Assembly: GCA_026397035.1 (NCBI GenBank) | Contig: JAPLVQ010000084.1 | Span: 1-7,380, forward strand | Reading direction: 5' to 3' | DNA length: 7,380 nt | Origin: Candidatus Iainarchaeum sp. | GTDB lineage: Archaea > Iainarchaeota > Iainarchaeia > Iainarchaeales > JAAZKV01 | In this document: positions 1-3,940 of the stretch, piece after piece | Layout: each line of letters begins with the position of its first letter | Numbering within the stretch: the first letter of the stretch is position 1 | The notes under the pieces: model-generated | The model's database searches: none | The model's input: only the letters and a program-made list of their open reading frames with translations | What the model was told of the DNA's origin: nothing | Translations under genes and position numbers: made by a program

Positions 1-50
1 AGAAAAAAAAGGAAAACTATGTTTATATCAAATGAGAGAATTCATACACC

Positions 51-108
51 TTAAGTTAGTAAGAATCCAAAAACTCTTAACTCACTAAAACTAAAAAATC
101 TAACTTAA
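51..108. repeat. 9-bp inverted repeat in the 3' flank of the LamG gene
   Basis: TTAAGTTAG at 51-59 is the exact reverse complement of CTAACTTAA at 100-108, with 40 nt between the arms. The stretch 1-125 is otherwise AT-rich and carries no recognisable gene. The repeat lies just beyond the stop of the minus-strand LamG gene, so it could form a stem in that gene's 3' UTR, but the long loop and A/T-rich arms make a stable structure uncertain. Confidence 0.4.
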
Positions 109-112
109 AAAA
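93..112 (-). terminator. Oligo-T terminators of the LamG gene
   Basis: Read on the minus strand, two runs of six T (plus-strand A runs at 107-112 and 93-98) lie within about 35 nt downstream of the LamG stop codon. Archaeal RNA polymerase terminates at oligo-T tracts without needing a hairpin, so these are the likely transcript end. The assignment rests on position and composition only. Confidence 0.45.
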
Positions 113-125
113 GAAATTAATTTTT

Positions 126-1148
126 TTAGTTCGCAGAATGAATCTCTGAAGTTCTTTTATAAAGATTAGAAACTTCCTCGGCAGAAAGAGCCCTATCCCA
201 AATAGCTACTTCGTCTATTTTTCCTTTAAAATACTCCCTAAAAGTATTACCAAAAACCCAGCTCCCTCCAGCATAAATGTCCTCCCATGCTGCATCTGGA
301 TAAGCCCCAATCACAGTCAAATCACTTAAAGGGATTCCATTCACCCCCAAATTCTCTCCACAAACGGCTGCCTCTGAAACTATTGCAGCGTCAACTCCGT
401 TAAGAACAGCTGACTCTCCATTTACATATAGAAAGATTCTTTTTTGAGAAGATGAATAAACTCCAACAACATTATTGAAAACATTCGGAGTTATTGCATT
501 TGAAGACGAAATATCCGCACAACCAATAACCTCTTCACAAGCAAAAAAATGAACTTTATAATCATTAGTTCTATATTTCATTGCAAAAAACGCACACCCC
601 TGATATGACCCCCCATCACCAAGAATACCATTTTTGTTTCCAGTAAAAAATATTGTGTTCCAATCAGTGCTTGCTAAACTCGAAATTGGGTTAATCCACG
701 CGGAAAAGGTTAAATCTTTTGAAGAATCAGAAACAATCACTGGAGTTGGAACACCACTAGATGAAGTTGTATATATTAAAGTACCATCAGTTGGATTTGA
801 ATTTATGGTCCCCCCAGAAAGATCTATTGAATTATTAAATTTCCCAACACCTAAACTTATAATGGCAGGTGCATTAACATGGACCACTCCCTTCATTTTT
901 GATCCGCTCGAATCAGCAAAAGTTGAGCCCCCTGTTTCATTAAAATGCCATAAACCAACTAAACCTTTTGCAAGAACAATATCTCCAAGTCCTTCAAAAC
1001 TTCTTGAAGATACTTGCACGCTACTTGATGTTTGAGAATTTCCGGTCAAAATAGCCCCGCTCACCGCAAGAAGCACTATCGCCACAACGAGAATCGCAGC
1101 GCCTATAATTAACAGGTATTCAATAGCTCCCTGAGCTCTAAAATTCAT
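126..1148 (-). CDS. Class III signal peptide (pilin-like) protein with LamG/ConA-like domain
   Basis: This 340-residue protein is probably displayed on the cell surface. Residues 1-35 form an archaeal class III signal peptide: a short charged n-region (MNFRA), then QGAIEY and a hydrophobic stretch of about 25 residues. In this family a prepilin peptidase (EppA/PibD type) cuts just before Q6 and the hydrophobic helix is kept as a pilin-like assembly or anchor segment. After a Ser/Thr/Gln-rich linker (38-50), residues about 62-333 read as a LamG-like jelly roll: GLVGLWHF near 62-69, FSAWINP near 148-154, FLYVNGE near 239-245, and the C-terminal signature KIDEVAIWDRALSAEEV near 310-326. Four cysteines (185, 204, 210, 263) could form disulfides outside the cell. 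LamG domains usually bind carbohydrate or protein ligands; the ligand here is unknown. The ATG is supported by a TATA box 26 nt upstream. It is monocistronic. Confidence 0.87.
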   Translation of the reverse strand: MNFRAQGAIEYLLIIGAAILVVAIVLLAVSGAILTGNSQTSSSVQVSSRSFEGLGDIVLAKGLVGLWHFNETGGSTFADSSGSKMKGVVHVNAPAIISLGVGKFNNSIDLSGGTINSNPTDGTLIYTTSSSGVPTPVIVSDSSKDLTFSAWINPISSLASTDWNTIFFTGNKNGILGDGGSYQGCAFFAMKYRTNDYKVHFFACEEVIGCADISSSNAITPNVFNNVVGVYSSSQKRIFLYVNGESAVLNGVDAAIVSEAAVCGENLGVNGIPLSDLTVIGAYPDAAWEDIYAGGSWVFGNTFREYFKGKIDEVAIWDRALSAEEVSNLYKRTSEIHSAN

Positions 1149-1167
1149 ATTAAAATAATACTTTTAC

Positions 1168-1180
1168 CCTATATAACCCT
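1168..1180 (-). promoter_or_regulatory. TATA box of the LamG gene
   Basis: On the minus strand this reads GGGTTATATAGGG, a strong archaeal TATA element, preceded by a purine-rich stretch (AGAAA) suited to a BRE. Its centre is about 26 nt from the ATG at 1148, so transcription should start at or next to the start codon. No Shine-Dalgarno sequence is seen, which fits a leaderless mRNA. Confidence 0.65.
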
Positions 1181-1317
1181 TTCTAAATCACTTGGGAGAA
1201 AATATAAACGAAAAACTAATTTTGAATTTTTGTTGATAATAATTCAAACTAAACAAGTGCGAATCAACACACCCAAAAGGAAACCACACATTAAAAGAAA
1301 TGGATTTCCCACTCTAC

Positions 1318-1351
1318 TTTAAATTACTTTTCATCACACTCTTATTTACTA
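1318..1351 (+). promoter_or_regulatory. Candidate promoter of tRNA-Trp
   Basis: Two TATA-like boxes precede the tRNA: TTTAAATTA at 1318-1326 and TTATTTACTA at 1342-1351. The second is centred about 24 nt before the mature 5' end; the first would give a leader of about 20 nt, to be removed by RNase P. The sequence does not decide between them. The rest of the 1149-1369 interval holds no gene that I can support. Confidence 0.4.
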
Positions 1352-1369
1352 ATGCCTTTGTGAAACAAA

Positions 1370-1517
1370 GGGGACATAGTATACCGGCAGTACGAACGGC
1401 TCCAGTGAACCTTAACTAAGGTTCGCGAAAGAATTTGGGTAGCGCTACGCAACGCCCAGAAAACGAAACTTTCGATTGTGCGACCGTTAAGACGGGGTTC
1501 GATTCCCCGTGTCCCCA
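1370..1517 (+). tRNA. tRNA-Trp (anticodon CCA), interrupted by an intron
   Basis: The exons fold into a complete cloverleaf. Acceptor stem: 1370-1376 (GGGGACA) with 1510-1516 (TGTCCCC), discriminator A1517. D stem: 1379-1382 with 1390-1393, loop ACCGGCA. Anticodon stem: AACGG at 1395-1399 with CCGTT at 1484-1488. Spliced anticodon loop: CTCCAGA, anticodon CCA at 1402-1404. T arm: CGGGG (1493-1497), loop TTCGATT, CCCCG (1505-1509). All stems are perfect apart from one U-G in the D stem. The intron sits between positions 37 (G1405) and 38 (A1483), the usual archaeal site. The mature RNA would be 71 nt before CCA addition; CCA is not encoded. The variable loop is short (AAGA) and a normal R15-Y48 pair is not evident. 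tRNA-Trp is one of the tRNAs most often carrying an intron in archaea. Confidence 0.92.
1406..1482 (+). other. tRNA-Trp intron (77 nt), non-canonical splice-site fold
   Basis: The intron has its own structure: a perfect hairpin GAACCTT (1407-1413) / AAGGTTC (1418-1424) with a 4-nt loop, then a helix CGAAAG (1426-1431) / CTTTCG (1469-1474) enclosing TGGG (1436-1439) / CCCA (1455-1458). A standard bulge-helix-bulge needs 1400-1403 (CTCC) to pair with 1477-1480 (TGTG), and only two of the four positions match. In many euryarchaea this intron is a box C/D guide RNA, but here I see neither a box C (RTGATGA) nor a box D (CTGA). The boundaries follow from the exon cloverleaf; a shift of one base (1405-1481) would give the same mature tRNA. 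Confidence 0.8.
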
Positions 1518-1523
1518 TGAACC

Positions 1524-1529
1524 TTTTTT
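1524..1529 (+). terminator. Oligo-T terminator after tRNA-Trp
   Basis: A run of six T begins 7 nt after the discriminator base. An oligo-T tract just behind a tRNA is the normal archaeal termination signal. Confidence 0.55.
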
Positions 1530-1615
1530 CTGCATTAAAAAAGCCTCGGGAAAAAAAGGGACACTCAAAAATGCATCGTGTCCCCATAACAATATTCTTC
1601 AAGAAATTCTTTTTA

Positions 1616-1721
1616 GGAAGCAACACTTCCAAGCAAAAGCAGCGACTTTTGCGAGACCCGCAAAGTTTTTGCTTTGCTTGGTTTTCTTCTAAAGAAAAAA
1701 AGCTGCGGGTCAGCTTCCCCG
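1616..1721 (+). other. Cluster of hairpins in non-coding DNA (structured RNA or decayed element)
   Basis: The 289 nt between the tRNA and the acylphosphatase gene hold no convincing gene but an unusual density of stems: GGAAG/CTTCC at 1616-1630, CAAAAG/CTTTTG at 1634-1651, and an 8-bp GC-rich stem GACCCGCA (1655-1662) / TGCGGGTC (1704-1711). The last encloses GCAAAG/CTTTGC (1660-1677, competing by 3 nt) and TTTTCTT/AAGAAAA (1682-1698, loop CTA). Together they could form a three-way junction. I recognise no known RNA family. The region's higher GC in the stems contrasts with AT-rich flanks. Confidence 0.35.
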
Positions 1722-1806
1722 TGTTCCAAATAACAAGACAAAATAAGTTAAATAAAAAAAAATTGAATTGCTAAACTAGTAAATAAAAACTTCTTAAAAG
1801 CAAAAA

Positions 1807-2094
1807 CTAATATCTAATCTCAAACCCATTGACTTCTTCTTCGGTCTTCATTTCATTAATAACAACCCTGTCCACTCTCACAAAACCATGCCTTTCTTTC
1901 GATTCTAAAAAACCAATTAATTCCATAATAATTTTCTTCTCACCTAAAAAAAGGGCTTCAACTAAATCATGCTTGTCTGAATTCCTCACCCAGCCCTTAA
2001 TTCCGCGCTTATTAGCTTCCTCAAGAACAAGTATGCGCAGTCCAACACCCTGAACACGGCCAAAAAAACTTACTAAAAAAGCGTTTTGATTCAT
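1807..2094 (-). CDS. acyP: Acylphosphatase
   Basis: This small cytosolic enzyme hydrolyses the carboxyl-phosphate bond of acyl phosphates such as carbamoyl phosphate or 1,3-bisphosphoglycerate. From the ATG at 2094 the product has 95 residues, the usual size of the family. The signature GRVQGVGLR (12-20) contains the phosphate-binding loop and the catalytic arginine R20; the second signature GWVRNSDKHDLVEALFLG (34-51) contains the catalytic asparagine N38. The usual GFR is GLR here, a mild variation. The frame is open further upstream to a TTG at 2124, but that would add ten residues (TTG-encoded start, LFESIILI) not typical of the fold, so I prefer the ATG. No clear Shine-Dalgarno is present. 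The gene is divergent from the RHH gene and may share its control region; a TATA-like TTATTAAA on the minus strand near 2166-2173 would give a leader of about 50 nt. Confidence 0.9.
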   Translation of the reverse strand: MNQNAFLVSFFGRVQGVGLRILVLEEANKRGIKGWVRNSDKHDLVEALFLGEKKIIMELIGFLESKERHGFVRVDRVVINEMKTEEEVNGFEIRY

Positions 2095-2164
2095 AATAAG
2101 GATAATACTTTCAAACAAGGTCAATAAGCTTTGCTTTTCTAAAGGACGAAAAACACCAAAAACC

Positions 2165-2197
2165 TTTTAATAATATGTTATTAACCTGTTATTAATG
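2165..2197. promoter_or_regulatory. Operator-like repeats between acyP and the RHH gene
   Basis: An inverted repeat TTAATAA (2167-2173) / TTATTAA (2178-2184) with a 4-nt spacer is followed by a direct repeat: TGTTATTAA at 2176-2184 and again at 2187-2195, a period of 11 bp, one DNA turn. The second copy overlaps a TATA-like box (TTATTAAT) about 30 nt before the RHH start. Ribbon-helix-helix dimers commonly bind such short repeats spaced by one turn and repress their own promoter, so this is a good candidate autoregulatory site. This is inferred from position and symmetry; the AT-richness allows chance matches. Confidence 0.5.
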
Positions 2198-2225
2198 AGC
2201 TTTTAGGTAAAAAAGAGTGATTTTT

Positions 2226-2513
2226 ATGACAATGATTAGCGTGGATCTCAAAGAGCCTTTTCTTAAGGACCTGAATGCATTCATAAAAAAATCAGGTCAA
2301 TATACTTCAAGAAGCGAATTCATAAAAGAAGCCATAAGAAAAAATATGCAAGAAGCGGAGTCAAAAGAATGGAGGAAGAGATTTCATAAAGCAGTTGAAG
2401 AAATGCGAGAAAAGGCTTACGCCAACGGGTTTGACGGAAAACTTTTGACTAGAGAAGAGAGAGCTAGAATAGCAGATAAATTTATAAAAGAAAACAATAT
2501 TACACTAATTTAA
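2226..2513 (+). CDS. Ribbon-helix-helix (CopG/Arc-type) DNA-binding protein, possible antitoxin
   Basis: This protein of 95 residues is a predicted transcription regulator or VapB-like antitoxin. The N-terminal beta strand (TMISVDL, 2-8) is followed by helix A (PFLKDLNAFIKKSG, 11-24) and helix B introduced by the typical YTSRSEFIKEAIR (26-38); this is the standard RHH fold that dimerises and reads DNA through the strand. Residues 42-95 are highly charged, with a helical EW-K-RF--AVEEMREKAY segment and an LLTREERARIADKFIKEN helix, which could bind a toxin partner. The frame starts at a GTG (2217), but the ATG at 2226, 5 nt after GAGTGA (2215-2220), fits better; ATG 2232 is also possible. It ends 8 nt from the stop of the convergent PIN gene, the obvious candidate partner, although antitoxins normally sit upstream of the toxin on the same strand. 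Confidence 0.86.
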   Translation: MTMISVDLKEPFLKDLNAFIKKSGQYTSRSEFIKEAIRKNMQEAESKEWRKRFHKAVEEMREKAYANGFDGKLLTREERARIADKFIKENNITLI

Positions 2514-2521
2514 ACGGACTA

Positions 2522-2941
2522 TCAAAAGTCTTCAGGGGAAAGTACATTAATCAATTTCTTTGCGGGAAGAAAATCTCTTAAGTTAAAAGTGACTATACAA
2601 TCACACTTTGAAATAATTGCTAAAGCCACATGGAAAGAATCAGGATAGTGAATTCCAAGATCTGAAATCTTTTTATGCTCAACAAAACCGCTAGCGTTAT
2701 ATTCCTCAAAATCAATTCCAAATCCAGAAAGTAAATTAAGCACGTCACTTTTTGAATAAAATGAGACTGATTCAACTTCACTTAACAAAAAATTTGATAA
2801 AACAATAACAGAACCAGTTTTTTTCACTCTTACAAAAAACTGTTCAGCCTCAACAAACAGTCCTCGTTGCCCAAAGCCAATTTCTTTTTTCATTAAAGAA
2901 ATAAACACGTTGCTGTCTAAATAGATTTTTTTTTGAGCCAT
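2522..2941 (-). CDS. PIN-domain ribonuclease, VapC-like toxin candidate
   Basis: This 139-residue protein is a PIN domain, the metal-dependent RNase fold of VapC toxins. The acidic site is complete: D9 in IYLDSNVFI, E55 in LLSEVE, D101 in HYPDSFHVALA, and N120/D123 in VTFNLRDF, each in the expected place. The length is that of a free-standing VapC. Family members cut specific RNAs (often tRNA anticodon loops or the rRNA sarcin-ricin loop); the target cannot be read from the sequence. A TTTTTAAT box on the minus strand centred near 2967, 26 nt from the ATG, suggests its own promoter and a leaderless mRNA. No antitoxin precedes it on the same strand. The nearest candidate is the RHH protein encoded tail-to-tail on the other strand. 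It could instead be an RNA-processing PIN protein not linked to a toxin-antitoxin system. Confidence 0.88.
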   Translation of the reverse strand: MAQKKIYLDSNVFISLMKKEIGFGQRGLFVEAEQFFVRVKKTGSVIVLSNFLLSEVESVSFYSKSDVLNLLSGFGIDFEEYNASGFVEHKKISDLGIHYPDSFHVALAIISKCDCIVTFNLRDFLPAKKLINVLSPEDF

Positions 2942-2962
2942 GATTAACGCGCAAAAAATGAG

Positions 2963-2972
2963 GATTAAAAAC
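2963..2972 (-). promoter_or_regulatory. TATA-like box of the PIN gene
   Basis: The minus strand reads TTTTTAAT here, about 26 nt upstream of the ATG at 2941. The spacing fits leaderless transcription. The divergent CYTH gene starts about 80 nt away, so the 109-nt interval must hold both promoters; I see no clear box or Shine-Dalgarno for the CYTH gene. Confidence 0.4.
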
Positions 2973-3050
2973 TTAAGCTAAAATAAGTCAATTAACGAAA
3001 AAAAACACACTCCAAATGTTGAAAAACTCTTGCCTTTCTAATTCTGCTTG

Positions 3051-3611
3051 ATGAAAAGCATTGAAATAGAATTAAAATTCCCGCTGCTGAATAAAAATGA
3101 ATTGATAAAAAAGCTTGATTTGATTGCAAAAAGGGATAAAGAATCCTCACAAAAAGACACTTATTATATTCCAAAACACAGAAACTTTATGAATACAAAA
3201 CCTGTTTCTGAATGGCTCCGAATACGCGAAACAAAGCATGGGGCAAGCGTCACTTATAAAAATTACCATAAAGAAAAAAATACAGAATCTGTTTCGGCTG
3301 ACGAATATGAAACTTATGTTACTAATGCAGGGGAATTAAATAAATTATTTAACGCGATTGACATCAAATCGCTTATTGTTGTGGATAAAAAAAGAATAAC
3401 CTGGCATTATAAAGACACTGAAATAGCAATTGACACTGTTGAGGAATTGGGGGATTTTATTGAAGCCGAAGCAAAGAAAGATTTTGCAAGCGTGGAAGAA
3501 GCAAATAAGTACCTTCATTCAATAACAAAAGAAATCGGCGCTATTGTCGGCAAACAAGATTTTGAAGGATACCCCTTTCTTCTGATGAAGAAAAAAGGAC
3601 TTCTTAAATAA
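3051..3611 (+). CDS. CYTH-domain protein (CyaB-like class IV adenylate cyclase / triphosphatase family)
   Basis: This 186-residue protein adopts the CYTH triphosphate tunnel fold. The diagnostic ExExK motif is at the N-terminus (E5, E7, K9 in IEIELKF). Other tunnel residues follow in order: the R57/R59 strand (WLRIRET), K70 (VTYKNY), the acidic strand E87-x-E (YETYV region), K113/K114/R115 (VDKKRITWHY), D128 (IAIDTVEELG) and E138/E140 (FIEAEA). The LGDFIEAEA block followed by a helix is typical of the CyaB-like subgroup. Members act on organic triphosphates: some make cAMP from ATP, others hydrolyse thiamine triphosphate or inorganic triphosphate; the sequence does not decide. The ATG at 3051 puts the motif at residue 5, as usual, so the in-frame TTG just before it is not needed. 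It is transcribed alone and followed by 329 nt of non-coding DNA. A TTTTTT tract at 3817 may end its transcript. Confidence 0.87.
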   Translation: MKSIEIELKFPLLNKNELIKKLDLIAKRDKESSQKDTYYIPKHRNFMNTKPVSEWLRIRETKHGASVTYKNYHKEKNTESVSADEYETYVTNAGELNKLFNAIDIKSLIVVDKKRITWHYKDTEIAIDTVEELGDFIEAEAKKDFASVEEANKYLHSITKEIGAIVGKQDFEGYPFLLMKKKGLLK

Positions 3612-3751
3612 AGAAAAATTGGCTTTCAAAAGAATATAATACAGACAATCTTGTACACTGTCCATTTTATTACACCAAAAACAGAATATTCTTTAATAAT
3701 CATAAAAAGTAGTTTAGTATAGGTGTTTATTATCGTTCAATAAAATTCAAG

Positions 3752-3805
3752 TCTTTAATGGGTTTCTGACATTTAATGAATTTCTAATCTTTAATGAATT
3801 TGGTT
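3752..3805 (+). repeat. Three tandem 18-bp repeats upstream of valS
   Basis: Units at 3752-3769, 3770-3787 and 3788-3805 share the core TTTAATG(A/G)(A/G)TTT with exact 18-bp spacing. Units 2 and 3 agree over TTTAATGAATTT; unit 1 has GG for AA. The exact period suggests recent duplication. The units could be protein-binding sites, or repeated TATA-like TTTAAT boxes. They lie about 140-190 nt before the ValRS start codon. Confidence 0.7.
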
Positions 3806-3816
3806 GTCCTTTCTAC

Positions 3817-3822
3817 TTTTTT
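3817..3822 (+). terminator. Oligo-T tract, possible terminator of the CYTH transcript
   Basis: A run of six T follows a T-rich stretch about 205 nt after the CYTH stop codon. It is the first convincing T tract downstream of that gene. It also abuts the 5' arm of the hairpin that follows. Confidence 0.35.
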
Positions 3823-3865
3823 GGCTCAGATTACCCTCCAACGCAGCTTAGACGATTGAGCCCAA
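3821..3865 (+). other. Inverted repeat / stem-loop upstream of valS
   Basis: TTGGCTCA (3821-3828) pairs with TGAGCC-AA (3857-3865) with one bulged C, leaving a loop of 28 nt that includes CCCTCCAACGCAGC. It is the most GC-rich structure in this intergenic region. It ends 8 nt before the TATA-like box of valS, so it is either an upstream operator or, if transcription starts earlier, part of a leader RNA. Confidence 0.5.
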
Positions 3866-3873
3866 TCATTAAC

Positions 3874-3934
3874 TTTAAATTGGTTCTTTTCCTTTATTCC
3901 CTCAGCAAGAAGTACAAAAAAAACACAGCGGTGA
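3874..3934 (+). promoter_or_regulatory. Promoter and Shine-Dalgarno of valS
   Basis: A TATA-like box TTTAAATT lies at 3874-3881. A ribosome-binding sequence GGTGA at 3930-3934 is 6 nt before the ATG at 3941, complementary to the anti-SD end of archaeal 16S rRNA. A start near 3900-3905 would give a leader of about 40 nt, so unlike several neighbours this mRNA is leadered. The SD fixes the start codon. Confidence 0.6.
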
Positions 3935-3940
3935 ATAGTA

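Larger units (their letters stand above)
1508..1728 (+). repeat. Three copies of the tRNA-Trp 3' end
   Basis: CGTGTCCCCAT at 1508-1518 (3' end of the tRNA) recurs exactly at 1577-1587, and a diverged third version, TTCCCCGTGTTCCA, lies at 1715-1728. The third copy also has GGGT at 1707-1710 in the position of the T-stem/loop start, so it resembles a decayed T arm plus acceptor strand. The second copy pairs with GGGACAC at 1558-1564 (7 bp with GTGTCCC at 1578-1584), like an isolated acceptor stem. Such partial tRNA 3' ends are what integrases leave as attachment sites, but 11 bp is short and no integrase lies in the window. Local tandem duplication and decay is the alternative. Confidence 0.4.
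3612..3940 (+). other. Long non-coding leader region of valS
   Basis: This stretch has no gene that I can support. It contains three 18-bp tandem repeats (3752-3805), a T6 tract (3817-3822), a stem-loop with 8-bp arms (3821-3865), a TATA-like box (3874-3881) and the ribosome-binding site of valS. One frame stays open from 3718 through to 3945 (stop at 3946-3948) but has no ATG and only late TTG/GTG codons, so I do not call it a gene. Confidence 0.6.

Noticed and set aside
634..1035. Plus-strand open frame of 133 codons opposite the LamG gene
   Set aside because: It is antisense to a well-supported domain protein, has no recognisable motif and no promoter or ribosome-binding site.
1406..1482. 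Box C/D guide RNA in the tRNA-Trp intron
   Set aside because: GTGAAC near the 5' end is only a poor box C match and no CTGA box D is present.
1342..1774. Three overlapping open frames around the tRNA gene, on both strands
   Set aside because: They run through the tRNA-Trp cloverleaf and the hairpin region; their translations carry no motif and are explained by the RNA gene.
2095..2124. TTG start ten codons upstream for the acylphosphatase
   Set aside because: The ATG at 2094 gives the normal family length, and the extra residues have no counterpart in the acylphosphatase fold.
3048..3054. TTGATGA as a box C of a small RNA at the CYTH start
   Set aside because: It is the start-codon context of the CYTH gene and no matching D box lies at the right distance.
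3752..3805. CRISPR array
   Set aside because: The 18-bp units are directly adjacent with no spacers and there are only three; no cas genes are present.
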